NCBI RefSeq assembly: GCF_014117325.1
Contig: NZ_CP059732.1
Span: forward strand, 2,108,001 to 2,172,000
Origin: Spirosoma foliorum
GTDB taxonomy: Bacteria > Bacteroidota > Bacteroidia > Cytophagales > Spirosomataceae
Direction: 5' to 3'
DNA length: 64,000 nucleotides
Position 1 is the stretch's first letter; each line of letters starts with the position of its first letter. The translations under genes were made by a program, and so were the position numbers. The notes under the pieces are model-generated. The model was not told the origin of the DNA. It made no database searches and saw only the letters and a program-made list of their open reading frames with translations. Shown one piece after another: positions 44,484 to 53,729 of this stretch.

Positions 44484-45176
44484 TTAGTTGGCTACTGCGA
44501 AATCAACCGCTGCTTTCGAATGAATGGCAATGGTGTCAAATATGGGAATACTGCAATCTGTCGGTTTAAGCAGGATGGAAAATTCAGCGCTGCCAAAGAC
44601 AACACCTTCTGCTCCGCTACGTTTTAATTTGTCAATAATTTCAGTGTATTTATGTTTTGTCTCGTCGGTGAAAACTCCTTTTGTCAATTCGTTAAAAATA
44701 GACGCATGGATATAGTCTTTATCCGCTTGGTCGGGCAACATGGTGGTAATGCCGAACTGGGATAGACGATCCCTAAAAAAAGGATTGTCCATGGTAAATT
44801 TTGTGCCCAGAAGAGCCACTTTATGGATGTTTTGGCTAACGATTTCCTTGGCGGTTTCCTCAGCACTGTGAATCAAAGGAATGGTTATTTTTTGCCGGAT
44901 CGTGTCCGCCACGAGGTGAACGGTGTTGGCACAGAGTATAATGCAGTCTGCACCCGCCTTCTCCAGTTGTATCGCAATGCCCGATAACATGGTTTCAACT
45001 GCGTCCCAGTCGCCCACTTCTTGTAGTACTCTGAATTCGTCAAAGTCGACCGAAAAGAGCAGGAGTTTAGACGAATGGGAGTTGCCAAGCCGTTGATTTG
45101 TCAGTTCATTGAGCATTTTATAATAAACGGATGTTGCATACCAACTAAGCCCACCAATTAGTCCTAATGTTTTCAT
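44484..45176 (-). CDS. Aspartate/glutamate racemase-family protein with altered second catalytic Cys
   Basis: 230 residues of the Asp/Glu/hydantoin racemase family: [20 protein letters not shown] opens as in RacX/YgeA proteins. The first catalytic Cys is present in [15 protein letters not shown]. The second, normally in a G-C-T-E motif, is replaced by Ser: [14 protein letters not shown]. With one Cys the enzyme may have lost two-base racemisation or act as a one-sided isomerase or non-catalytic protein. It is a single gene with spacer on both sides. Confidence 0.8.
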   Translation of the reverse strand: MKTLGLIGGLSWYATSVYYKMLNELTNQRLGNSHSSKLLLFSVDFDEFRVLQEVGDWDAVETMLSGIAIQLEKAGADCIILCANTVHLVADTIRQKITIPLIHSAEETAKEIVSQNIHKVALLGTKFTMDNPFFRDRLSQFGITTMLPDQADKDYIHASIFNELTKGVFTDETKHKYTEIIDKLKRSGAEGVVFGSAEFSILLKPTDCSIPIFDTIAIHSKAAVDFAVAN

Positions 45177-45253
45177 AAGTTATCGTATTACAGGAACCCC
45201 TCATTATCGCCTTTTGTGATAGCCGGATTAGCTTTTTCTAAACTTGTTTTATT

Positions 45254-45290
45254 CGTCTCAATCAGTGGAATCAAGCTTTTTTGTCAGACG
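45254..45290 (+). repeat. Possible diverged copy of the dispersed repeat
   Basis: CGTCTCA at 45254-45260 and TCAGACG at 45284-45290 bracket AGTGGAATCAAGCTTTTTT. The arms fit but the spacing is larger than in the other copies and the GGAGC block is blurred. Listed separately because it is uncertain. Confidence 0.35.
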
Positions 45291-45355
45291 CTATAGTCAA
45301 TTAATACTTGAAAATGGAGAATTGTTTCCAGAACGTGATTGTCTCTCCAGACGCC

Positions 45356-47046
45356 CGTGGCTGTTGCACAACTCTACCTATGGATTTAAGTGGCCTTTTC
45401 TGTATCTTAAGGTATGCAAGGCAGAAAAGAATATACTGAAAAGCAAATCACTTATTTTCAGCTGTCCAGCCGCGTTCCTAAGCACAATTTCTACCACCGG
45501 TTAAAGGAGACGCTCGACCTGACGTTTATCTACGAGGCCACGAAACAGCTCTATGGCCAGACTGGAAACCCTTCCATTGACCCAGTCGTATTCTTTAAGT
45601 TCATGCTCATCGGTTGCCTGGAGAATATTACCTCCGACAGAAAGTTAGTCGAGCATTGCTCGCTACGGATGGATATGCTGTATTTTCTAGGCTATAACAT
45701 TGATGAGCCACTTCCCTGACACTCTACCCTGAGCCGTACTCGACAACTTTACCCGGAAGCACTCTTTGAGGCTGTATTCGACAAAGTGTTTAGCCTATGT
45801 GTAGCCAACAACATGGTGGCTGGCCGTAGGGTAGCCATCGACTCGGCCCCCGTCAAAGCCAATGCTTCGATGGAAAGACTGCTCGAAAAACAACCCAACC
45901 TGCCGGGTCCCAGGCTGGTCCAGTCGACTGAGGATCAGGATGAGTCAGTAACTTCCATAGCCTCATTCAGCCCCCGTCAAGCTGCGTCGGTGATTACCGC
46001 AGCTGATCACCAGTTGAGACGGTTGAAAAAGCATCAGCAAAACCTAAAAAATGCACCCACTACTTTAGGAGCCGGTAACGAAAAAGCAAAGTTACTCAGC
46101 AACAAAACCCATTATAGTCCCACCGATCCCGATGCCCGCATCTCGATTAAGCCCGGTAAAGCCCGCAAACTCAACTACCATTGTAGCCTGGCTGTTGATA
46201 CCGCAGAAGGCGTCATTAGTCATGTACAGGCCGATTTTGCCGATGGCCGGGATAGCCAGTACTTGCCTGACATTGCCCTTAAGCTTCAACAGGGGCTGGC
46301 AGCCAATGAGCTACGTTTGGAAGAGGTATTGGCGGATACAGGTTACTCTAATGGCGGTAATTACGCTTTACTGGAAGGGTGGAAAATTACGGACGGTCCG
46401 CCGTTGCGGCTGGATACCTGTCTTTGGCCACTTTAAACCACAGATCGAAGGCTTTCCCTATGATTCTGAAGGGGATCACTTTACTTGTTCAGCTAGCAAG
46501 CGATTGCCTTTTAAGACCTTTGCCACCCACGCCCAAACCGGTTTGTTGAAGGTCTATCGAGCGGATTACCAGGACTGCAAACAGTGTCCACTCAAACCCA
46601 CTTGTGTACCCAAGAGCCAATGCCGACAAATTATTCGAACTGCCTACGATCCCTTCTATCGTCGAGCCCTGGAGCGCCAGCAAAGTCGGCGGGGCAAGCG
46701 CATGAAGAAGCTTCGCCAACGGACGGTGGAACCCGTGTTAGGTAGTTTGGTGGAGTACAATGGGTTGCGAAAGATTAATGTACGGGGTAAAGCGGGAGCT
46801 CACAAGGTGATGCTGATGGCGGCCATTGCCTTCAATCTGAAGAAGTATATGAAGTTCATCACTAAATCCACTCTTAGCCAGGCCATAGCTCTAAGGGTGG
46901 AATGGTCATTGTCATCTCAAAACACTTTTCTAGGCTTTAGCATGCTTTTTCTCAACTAAGGAGGGCAAACCAATAGTAGGAAATCTTAATTGCCAATCTA
47001 GAAGTTGAAAAATCAATGTGGGAAGCAGAGTTGTGTAACAGCCACG
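45356..47046 (+). mobile_element. Decayed IS1182-family element
   Basis: The ends are inverted repeats: CGTGGCTGTTGCACAACTCT from 45356, and at 47046 inward on the other strand CGTGGCTGTTACACAACTCT. Between them lies a broken IS1182 transposase. The outer flanks, ACGCCC on the left and GCTCGATTTATAG on the right, together rebuild box A of the dispersed repeat (copy 10), so the IS landed inside a repeat copy. Confidence 0.75.
45414..46959 (+). pseudogene. IS1182 transposase pseudogene
   Basis: An IS1182-type transposase (IS5-related N-terminal domain) with two lesions. The N-terminus is normal (VPKHNFYHRLKETLDLTFIY ... SDRKLVEHCSLRMDMLYFLG). A TGA at 45717-45719 replaces the expected Trp in DEPLP-W-HSTLSRT. 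The same frame continues with VAIDSAPVKANASMERLL and LNYHCSLAVDTAEGVISHVQ (catalytic region). Near 46390 the frame shifts by one within ACGGTCCGCCGTTGCGG, and the end (WIPVFGHFKPQIEGFPYDSE ... CPLKPTCVPKSQC) is in the next frame. It cannot make an active enzyme. Confidence 0.85.
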
Positions 47047-47092
47047 CTCGATTTATAGTTCCCCTCGTCTCAGGAGGGAGCCTTATTTGAGA
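47045..47092 (+). repeat. Dispersed intergenic repeat, copy 10 (interrupted by IS1182)
   Basis: CGCTCGATTTATAG, CGTCTCA (47066-47072), GGAGGGAGCCTTATT and TGAGA (47088-47092). The start of box A lies on the far side of the IS1182 element, whose right end overlaps the first bases. Confidence 0.6.
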
Positions 47093-47132
47093 ATAAGTAA
47101 TCCATGACCTTAAGAGCATCAGTACTAACTGC

Positions 47133-47561
47133 CTAGCTTTTTCGCAGGCCATCCATAATTTGCTGCATGCAACCGATTAGGTCCGCTAACGGCTGCTGCG
47201 GCAAATGCCCTACCAGGCTTTCGATTTGTTGATTGGATGCGTTGTCAAGTTGCTCGAAAACAGTTCTGCCCTTAGCACTGAGCGATAATAAGGAGACCCG
47301 ACCATCGTGTGATGATGCTTCTCGCTGGATTAAACCCTCCTTTTCAAACTTTTTTAGAATCCGACTTAAATAGCCTTTATCGATACTTAGAACAGCAATT
47401 ATATCTGATGCCTGACACTGGCCTTTAGACGAAATCTCAAACAGAATACGACCTTCGGCCAGCGAGTACGAGCTTCTCAGCAGATGGCTATCGAGCAGCC
47501 CGAGCAAATCGGTATAAAAGCGGTTGAATGTCCTGATCTGTTGAATCGATTCGTTCGTCAT
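47133..47561 (-). CDS. MarR-family transcriptional regulator
   Basis: 142 residues of the MarR winged-helix type: SYSLAEGRILFEISSKGQCQ, ASDIIAVLSIDKGYLSRILK (recognition helix) and FEKEGLIQREASSHDGRVSL with LSAKGRTVFEQLD (wing). It probably binds as a dimer and responds to a small aromatic or oxidant. It lies 135 bp behind the stop of the serine hydrolase gene on the same strand. Confidence 0.88.
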   Translation of the reverse strand: MTNESIQQIRTFNRFYTDLLGLLDSHLLRSSYSLAEGRILFEISSKGQCQASDIIAVLSIDKGYLSRILKKFEKEGLIQREASSHDGRVSLLSLSAKGRTVFEQLDNASNQQIESLVGHLPQQPLADLIGCMQQIMDGLRKS

Positions 47562-47696
47562 CTTCCTATAAGTAAGCGTTAAGTGGCCAGCTTAAAATTA
47601 AGATTTGCAATGGACATATCAGTGCGCAGTTAACGTGAATCACTTACCAACAGTGTCAAACAAGCATGTTTGCTAGCTCAGTAAAGCTGAGAATCG

Positions 47697-49214
47697 CTAT
47701 GGGGTCTTACTTAACCGGGCAATCTGGTTGGCCGCATTCTGATTGGTGGCATCCAGTTCCAGAGAACGTTTATAATTTTGAATGGCGGAAGCTTTATCGC
47801 CCACCATATCATAGCCTTCGCCTAAACTGTCGTAGGCGTTCGCACTTTGAGGATACAGCGCCACTGTCAATTTGAAAATCGCTAAGGCCTCCTGCGTTTT
47901 GTTTTCGCTGGCTAAATAATAGGCCCAACTGTTGAGTTGATCTTCCTTTAAGTGAAAAGACGCATTTTTCTGCTGTAACGTTTTCGCAATTGGAATTGCA
48001 TTCGTAAAGCCCTTCTTGAGTAATTCGGTCCGCAATGTTTTAAGCGAGGATGACAGGCCAAAACCGTTGGCCTTATGCATATCAGGCAGGTAGTAGCCCG
48101 CGATTTCATCGATAAACCATTCTGGATTGGCACCCTGAAGATTGGTCAGTACCACGATTGACAAATCGTCTTTGGGATAGACAAACAACGCGGAACGAAA
48201 GCCACCAACGGGGGCAACAGCCGGGTGTTCATCTCGGGTCACAGTTGGCCAGCCTAGCGCGTACCCATTGGTCAGTTCATTGAAACCACTCACCTGACCA
48301 TTGGTCAATCGAGCCGGTGTCCAGAGGGCTTCTAGACTTTCTTTCTTCTTAAGCAGCTTACCCGACTGTAAGGCAATCAGCCAATGAGCCATATCCTGAG
48401 CCGTGGATAGGATACCCGTCGCGGTCCGAAAAAAGACCGGAAATTTAATAAAATCAACGCCAAGCGGGTCTTTCTCGTCACGGGATAACCATTTGCCATT
48501 TACATTTTTTACTCGGGTATACCCACCCGCACTATTGGGAATGAGATCGCTTGAATCACCAAATCGCGTCAAGTTCATACCAGCTACTTTAAATTGATTG
48601 TCTTCAATAAACTGGGTGAAGGCTACACCGCTTAACCGATTAATGATTTTGCCTAAAATAACATAGCCGGTCTGGTTGTAGCTAAAGCGCTCACCGGGCT
48701 TAAATTCGATTGGTAGAGCTTTTACTTCTGTCCAGGCCGCTTGCTCTTGTCCCTGCCCAAGCACATGCTCATACTGGTCAATAATGTTAGGAAGACCGGA
48801 TGTATTGGTCAGTAGTTGCTGAATGGTCAGACTTTGCCAGGCGGTTGGCAAGCTATCAATATAGTTACCGATCGGGTCATTAATGCGCAGTTTCTCTTGC
48901 TCGGCCAATTGCATAATAGCTACCCCAACGAAGGCCTTGGTCATAGAATTGATAGCGAATACATTCTGATCCGTGGTCCTTATTTGGTACTCGACATTGG
49001 CCAACCCATAGGCGCTCAACTGATCAATGTGGCCGTTTCGAATGATGGCGAGTTGAAGGCCAGGAATATGTCCATTCTGCATTTGTTTTTTGATAAAGAC
49101 ATTAATGCTGTCTTTTCGGGATTGGGCGAGGGCCTGAGAGTCAATGAAGGTTGTGCTCACTAGTAGCGTGATGCAAAGCCAAGCCACTTGGATGCGCATG
49201 AGAAAAGGGACCAT
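47697..49214 (-). CDS. Serine beta-lactamase-like hydrolase with C-terminal TPR
   Basis: 505 residues with a signal peptide (VAWLCITLLVSTTFIDSQAL). The class C/DD-peptidase-like core has the S-x-x-K nucleophile in AINSMTKAFVGVAIMQLAEQ. FSYNQTGYVILGKIINRLSG stands where most relatives have Y-S-N, and HPAVAPVGGFRSALFVYP corresponds to the K-T-G-like region (H-x-G variant). From about residue 420, TPR units follow (LASENKTQEALAIFKLTVAL, SANAYDSLGEGYDMVGDKAS, AIQNYKRSLELDATNQ). Likely a periplasmic esterase or peptidase rather than a true beta-lactamase. A 22-bp perfect hairpin lies 53 bp upstream. Confidence 0.85.
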   Translation of the reverse strand: MVPFLMRIQVAWLCITLLVSTTFIDSQALAQSRKDSINVFIKKQMQNGHIPGLQLAIIRNGHIDQLSAYGLANVEYQIRTTDQNVFAINSMTKAFVGVAIMQLAEQEKLRINDPIGNYIDSLPTAWQSLTIQQLLTNTSGLPNIIDQYEHVLGQGQEQAAWTEVKALPIEFKPGERFSYNQTGYVILGKIINRLSGVAFTQFIEDNQFKVAGMNLTRFGDSSDLIPNSAGGYTRVKNVNGKWLSRDEKDPLGVDFIKFPVFFRTATGILSTAQDMAHWLIALQSGKLLKKKESLEALWTPARLTNGQVSGFNELTNGYALGWPTVTRDEHPAVAPVGGFRSALFVYPKDDLSIVVLTNLQGANPEWFIDEIAGYYLPDMHKANGFGLSSSLKTLRTELLKKGFTNAIPIAKTLQQKNASFHLKEDQLNSWAYYLASENKTQEALAIFKLTVALYPQSANAYDSLGEGYDMVGDKASAIQNYKRSLELDATNQNAANQIARLSKTP

Positions 49215-49266
49215 TTGATTCTGTGATTTAGATACTTATCTAATAAAGGAAGACTTTTGACAAAGC

Positions 49267-49313
49267 AAAGCAAGCCAATAAAGTTGACTTTGTCAACTTT
49301 ATTGGCTTGCTTT
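49267..49313. promoter_or_regulatory. Perfect 22-bp inverted repeat upstream of the serine hydrolase gene
   Basis: The left arm 49267-49288 (AAAGCAAGCCAATAAAGTTG then AC) and right arm 49292-49313 are exact complements with loop TTT. The centre GTTGACTTTGTCAAC resembles MarR-type operators. It may be an operator, a cruciform or an RNA hairpin; there is no gene on it. Confidence 0.6.
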
Positions 49314-49443
49314 ATTAATTAATGCAATGTTTAATTAAAAGCGTTTAGAAAAGGTATAAAACCACGGTCCGCCATTGCGCCGGGCTGCCGAAACGGTCAC
49401 GACTGCTCCGGCAGCCCGTTCGTAAATTCGCGTCTCAAACAAA

Positions 49444-49507
49444 CGCCCGAATTAGGGAAACAGATACATGAACATTCCTTCGTCTCGCATGGGAGCATTA
49501 AATGAGA
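49444..49507 (+). repeat. Dispersed intergenic repeat, copy 11
   Basis: One of the best copies: CGCCCGAATTA from 49444, CAGATACATGAAC, CGTCTCG (49481-49487), ATGGGAGCATTAAA and TGAGA (49503-49507). It lies between divergent genes. Confidence 0.7.
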
Positions 49508-49616
49508 TTATGCAGCAGTTGGCCGTCCCGCTATCCTGACCAAGTAATCACTATACAACTAATTAATTAGTTATTTTAGAGGGCTCTATTTATTAGCTAA
49601 ATCGTATCCCCTGCTT

Positions 49617-50573
49617 ATGCAATCGACTTCACGTAAAATGACCTGCCTGCCGATTCTTTTGACGATGCTAATTAGCACCCATACGATACGGGCCCAAACC
49701 CCTCCACCACGATCATCCCCGTATTTATCCCAAAAGCCGCCCGCTTTAGTACCACAAGTTTTTGCCCCCAATCTGGTCTCGCAAACCGATTACTATGAGT
49801 ATGGGTCAATTTTCTCCAAACAGGGTAGGGAGTTTTTTTATGCGGTGATCGTTAACGCAAAGCCCCAGATTCGCTGTATCCGGTTTGAAAACAAGGCCTG
49901 GACAAGCCCCATCACCCTGTTAGCCAGCGACCAATATGAGTATAATGACCCGTTTTTGTCACCTGATGAATCTAGGTTATACTTTATTTCGGATCGAGCT
50001 ACCGATGGAAAGGGGCCAAAAAAGGATTTTGACATCTGGTACATCGAACGAAAAAAAGACGGCTGGTCGAAGCTGCCCATCAATGCGGGCTCAGGCATTA
50101 ATTCGGCTAAGAATGAATATTATATGTCGTTTACTAAAACGGGCACGATGTACTTTTCCTCCAATGGTGGCACCAGCTCGTCAACCGACAAGAACTATGA
50201 CATCCGGTTTTCCCCCTATATCAATGGCACCTTTCAGGCTTCCCGAAAACTCTCCCATGCTGTCAACTCAGCGCATTATGAAGCCGATGTCTTTGTTTCA
50301 CCCAATGAGGACTATCTAATTTTCTGCGCCGAGCGGCCGGGTGGGTTTGGTAATGGTGATTTATATATCAGTTTCAAAAGCAAAACGGGTGAGTGGCAAC
50401 AAGCTAAGAATATGGGTCCTGCGATTAATACGAAGGGTTATGAGTTTTGCCCCTTTGTGACCGCAGAGGGGAAGTACTTCTTTTTTTCCAGGGAGGGGGA
50501 TATTTATTGGGTATCCGCAGCGGTCATTGATGGGTTGAGGAAAGCGATATCGTTGAGGGTAAGGGCTAGTTAG
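49617..50573 (+). CDS. Secreted PD40/WD40-like beta-propeller protein
   Basis: 318 residues with a signal peptide (ILLTMLISTHTIRAQTPPP). It has repeated blades of the PD40 type: YNDPFLSPDESRLYFISDRA, EYYMSFTKTGTMYFSSNGGT, YEADVFVSPNEDYLIFCAER and YEFCPFVTAEGKYFFFSREG. Each carries the (S/F)-P-(D/N)-E-x-x-L-x-F motif with D-I-W-Y or D-L-Y-I partners. It is probably a periplasmic binding or scaffold protein. It is a single gene with a repeat copy on each side. Confidence 0.8.
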   Translation: MQSTSRKMTCLPILLTMLISTHTIRAQTPPPRSSPYLSQKPPALVPQVFAPNLVSQTDYYEYGSIFSKQGREFFYAVIVNAKPQIRCIRFENKAWTSPITLLASDQYEYNDPFLSPDESRLYFISDRATDGKGPKKDFDIWYIERKKDGWSKLPINAGSGINSAKNEYYMSFTKTGTMYFSSNGGTSSSTDKNYDIRFSPYINGTFQASRKLSHAVNSAHYEADVFVSPNEDYLIFCAERPGGFGNGDLYISFKSKTGEWQQAKNMGPAINTKGYEFCPFVTAEGKYFFFSREGDIYWVSAAVIDGLRKAISLRVRAS

Positions 50574-50606
50574 CGTCTTCATTGATAAAAGTTGCAGACT
50601 GACACT

Positions 50607-50632
50607 ATCAGGTCGAGGAGCCTTTTATGAGA
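50607..50632 (+). repeat. Dispersed intergenic repeat, partial copy 12
   Basis: ATCAGGTCGAGGAGCCTTTTA followed by TGAGA (50628-50632). Box A and the left arm are not recognisable. Confidence 0.4.
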
Positions 50633-50979
50633 ATAGACAACTTAGGACACTTATTTGGCTGTGCGCAGAGACGAATAGAGAATGGCGGCTTCCAGTATCT
50701 TTTTAATGGTCACTAACTCGTCCTCGGTTCGAGGGGAATACACCATCATATAGGTTGCCGGTAATTGGCTCCCCGGCTTGTAGATTTGTCCGGCTAACCC
50801 GTGCAGTTCGCCCCATCCCTTTTCTAAAACCTCTTTGGTATCGCTGGGGCTTAAGGAAAAATGCATGGAGCCATCGGTCGGGTGCAGGTGGCCTACTTCG
50901 GCATGCGTAGCCGTTACGACGGTCGGATTGCCTTTTATGCTGTCATTGAGAAACACCGCATCGTTATGCCGTTCAAAAT

Positions 50980-52135
50980 TAGGGTAATTGCATCAAACGT
51001 TAAGTTGGCTCAATAGAGTCATTAGATAAGCATCGTCTCGGGCAGCTTTCTTTCGCTTACGCTTCAAACTCATCTTGGCCGGGTCACGACTAATTAAGCC
51101 TAAGGCCAACTTACGAACCGTACTCAAATTACGCGGAGCATGGTCTTTCCGGACCTGGCACCCATCTTCATCAAAGGTGACATCAAGGTGCCAATGCTGC
51201 TCATTCTCAATACTCCAGTGCCGACGAATGTAGCAACTCATCTGAGCGGCTGAATAGCCTCTTAGTGAGCTGATATAGTAGCGTGTACTGCGCTGTTCTT
51301 TGTCATTGATCCAACGAGTTGACTCCACATAAATGACGCTTTTTAAGCCTACCCACCCCGCTGCGGCATCAATCAAGTCCAGTGTTTCGCTTACGAATAC
51401 AGCCCGCTTTTCAGCTCGCCCATGGCCCAAATCCCGGCTTATATCGGCTTGTAAGGAAGGCTTTGTTCGCTCGAACCAATCGACCACTTGTTCATATAAG
51501 CCGTCCTGATTGGCCTTTAAGCCAATGAGATAGTCTGCCCGCTGATCGATAATGAGTTTGGCAATCGTTTTTTGGCATCCAATGGCATCCATACTAACCA
51601 CGCTACTGGCGATGTCAATCGATTTTAACAAATCAGGAATCGCTTTGATCTCGTTGGTTTTAGTAGCTATCTGGCTCTGAGCCAGACACAACCGCTCTTT
51701 CTCGGCCCAGACACTGACAATCTGAACGGTGGCTTGTTTGTGGCCAGCCTCTACCGTTCCCCGCAGTTGTTTACCGTCGATGATAAGCTGTTTTTGGGTC
51801 AGCAGGTCAACAATTTCTTTGCCCCAATTGGTTAACAAAGTCTCCAGCTGGGTGGGCTCAAGTCGGCGAAAGACCCGATTTAGGGTATCGTGCGAAGGAA
51901 TCCCGCAGGGTAGTTCCAAAAACTCACGGAACACCTCCTGTTTATCACAAGCATAATCATAAACCTCTTCAAATCCCTCACAATCAGCTAAGTATCCACA
52001 AAGTACGATCATTAGAATATCGGTTAGCTGGTGAAAACACTTTCCTTCCTGGCGGGGATCATCAATCTCAAAAAACAATTCGGCTACGTCCATCTGTCAA
52101 AGATGGCTAACTTAGCTTTTCGTGCAATCACCCTA
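50980..52135 (-). mobile_element. ISAs1-family insertion sequence, intact
   Basis: The ends TAGGGTAATTGCA (50980) and TGCAATCACCCTA (to 52135) are inverted repeats with one mismatch. The flanks are both GTTCAAAAT (50971-50979 and 52136-52144), a 9-bp target duplication as usual for ISAs1. It contains one full-length transposase gene. Confidence 0.92.
50993..52093 (-). CDS. ISAs1-family transposase
   Basis: 366 residues. It starts with DPRQEGKCFHQLTDILMIVL (N-terminal DUF4338-like region of the H-repeat/ISAs1 type). GIPSHDTLNRVFRRLEPTQL, QLIIDGKQLRGTVEAGHKQA (first Asp), SSVVSMDAIGCQKTIAKLII (second Asp region) and HWSIENEQHWHLDVTFDEDG (Glu) follow. The gene is complete and fills the element, so it can probably still be active. 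Confidence 0.92.
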   Translation of the reverse strand: MDVAELFFEIDDPRQEGKCFHQLTDILMIVLCGYLADCEGFEEVYDYACDKQEVFREFLELPCGIPSHDTLNRVFRRLEPTQLETLLTNWGKEIVDLLTQKQLIIDGKQLRGTVEAGHKQATVQIVSVWAEKERLCLAQSQIATKTNEIKAIPDLLKSIDIASSVVSMDAIGCQKTIAKLIIDQRADYLIGLKANQDGLYEQVVDWFERTKPSLQADISRDLGHGRAEKRAVFVSETLDLIDAAAGWVGLKSVIYVESTRWINDKEQRSTRYYISSLRGYSAAQMSCYIRRHWSIENEQHWHLDVTFDEDGCQVRKDHAPRNLSTVRKLALGLISRDPAKMSLKRKRKKAARDDAYLMTLLSQLNV

Positions 52136-52698
52136 GTTCAAAATAGCTCTTCTGAAAATGAACGAGTGATTTATTGTGCGCCACGACCTCATCAAAGAAG
52201 GCTTTTTGTTTCTGGCGGATGGTCGTGTTATTATGCTGATCGATTTGGCGGTGCGGAATGGCAAACGGCGCAATCGTTGGTCTGGCTCCGGTACGCTTAG
52301 GCAAATCCTTGAGCGTTTTTATATCGCCGGTTGCCCCCATTTTGGCCACGAGTTGGGAAATATCTAATGGATCTCTGAGCTTGTTATTCAGGCTTTGTAA
52401 GGATCGAAAACCTTCCAGGGTGTGCGGTAGTCCACCTACACCAATCGCCACCCAGCTCTGGTATTGCTTAAACTCTTCGGGGGTTAATTGGGCTTTGATG
52501 GCCTCCAAATCGGTTGGGGAGGCCTGGTTAGTGGGCGCGCTTTGCGCCCTTAAACAGGTGGCAGAAAGCAGTAAAAGGAAAAAGATGGAGGCCAATTCGC
52601 GTATCATGGTTCGCTTGTTTTCTGGTCACAAAGTTCCTAGTGAAACCTTGAATCACACTAACACGATTTACGGTTATGCTTGTCCTTTTTACGGTTGC

Positions 52699-53616
52699 TT
52701 AGGATTGGTATCGGGCCCGAAACTCAACCGGTGTCAAACCCGTTTGTTTTTTGAAAAATCGATTGAAATAGGATACGTTGTCAAAGCCAAATCGATAGGC
52801 AATTTGGGCAACCTGATCGTCGGAGTGCAGTAAATAGCTTTTGACTTCCAGCATCATTTTGCGCTGTAGATGAGCGGAAGCCGGTAGGCTAGTGACTCGT
52901 TTGATGACTTCATTGAGATAATTGGCACTGATGCCTAACGAGTCGGCCAGCAGAGAGACCGAAGGCATGACCGATTGTTGGCCATTGGCCAACTGGCCGA
53001 CATACTCATCCAGCACTTTCCGAAATCGATTAAACAGGGCTTGATTGGCTTTCTGTTCAGGGGGTAGTTGGCCCATTTTTTGGGTATAGATCCGTCGAAT
53101 TTTATGCAGATAAACCGCCAGCAGCTTTCGAATCATGTTCAAGTTGTCGGGTAGCTCTGATTGCATTTCCTGGATCATTTCCTCGGCTCGCTGTTTAAGC
53201 TGATCGGCCTCTGCCTCGTCCAACGAAAGGAGGGTATCGCCTTCCAGGGTGAAAAAGGGATACTGACCATCAAAACCGGAATGAGTAGAATCGACATCCG
53301 TAAACTCTTGGGTAAAATAAATGACGGTGCCATACAAGCGTCCTTCCCGTTCCCAGGATTCCAGTTTGCCGGGGTAGCTAAAGCTTAAACAGTTCTGCCC
53401 GATTGATTGCCTGGTTTCCCCAGCGGTAAAAGCAAGCTGGGAGTTGGTAAATTGAATAACCCGGTAAAAATCGGATCGATACAGGGGCATGACGGTCAGT
53501 TTGGAATCGGGCTGCTCTTCCAGGCGCATACACATGATCTGCGAATGCAATGGCTGTCCTAACCCGTAGGCATTAAAAAAATCGGAGATGGAATAGTTGG
53601 TAGAAATAGTTGCCAC
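52699..53616 (-). CDS. AraC-family transcriptional regulator
   Basis: 305 residues. The N-terminal sensor part contains YRVIQFTNSQLAFTAGETRQ and the cupin-like turn QNCLSFSYPGKLESWEREGR. The C-terminal AraC domain is SVSLLADSLGISANYLNEVI and VAQIAYRFGFDNVSYFNRFF with the TGLTPVEFRARYQS end. Its stop lies 91 bp before the start of the IS-split luciferase-domain gene on the same strand, the probable target. Confidence 0.88.
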   Translation of the reverse strand: MATISTNYSISDFFNAYGLGQPLHSQIMCMRLEEQPDSKLTVMPLYRSDFYRVIQFTNSQLAFTAGETRQSIGQNCLSFSYPGKLESWEREGRLYGTVIYFTQEFTDVDSTHSGFDGQYPFFTLEGDTLLSLDEAEADQLKQRAEEMIQEMQSELPDNLNMIRKLLAVYLHKIRRIYTQKMGQLPPEQKANQALFNRFRKVLDEYVGQLANGQQSVMPSVSLLADSLGISANYLNEVIKRVTSLPASAHLQRKMMLEVKSYLLHSDDQVAQIAYRFGFDNVSYFNRFFKKQTGLTPVEFRARYQS

Positions 53617-53671
53617 TCCCTTAAAAAAGATTTTTCGTTAAGTTATAAAATTAATGTTGCATCTCACTTAA

Positions 53672-53729
53672 CGCCCAAATTATAGATACGCAAACCCCGC
53701 TTCGTCTCAAGTAGGAGCATTTTATGATA
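53672..53729 (+). repeat. Dispersed intergenic repeat, copy 13
   Basis: CGCCCAAATTATAGATACG (from 53672), CGTCTCA (53703-53709), AGTAGGAGCATTTTA and a degenerate right arm TGATA. It lies between divergent genes; the rest of 53617-54047 shows only spacer. Confidence 0.65.

Larger units (their letters stand above)
50651..52607 (-). pseudogene. Luciferase-domain (DUF5519-like) secreted protein gene split by an ISAs1 element
   Basis: The start half (52607 to 52136) encodes a signal peptide (ELASIFFLLLLSATCLRAQS) and a helical region ending LVHFQKSYFE. The end half (50979 to 50651) resumes as RHNDAVFLNDSIKGNPTVVT and carries AEVGHLHPTDGSMHFSLSPS and GWGELHG, typical of the PF17648 luciferase-like domain. 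Removing the IS and one copy of the 9-bp duplication GTTCAAAAT restores a single frame of about 265 codons. The function of the family is unknown. An AraC gene lies upstream on the same strand. Confidence 0.85.

Noticed and set aside
47697..49214. A true antibiotic-resistance beta-lactamase
   Set aside because: The Y-x-N and K-T-G motifs are replaced and a TPR tail is attached; an esterase or peptidase-like role fits better.
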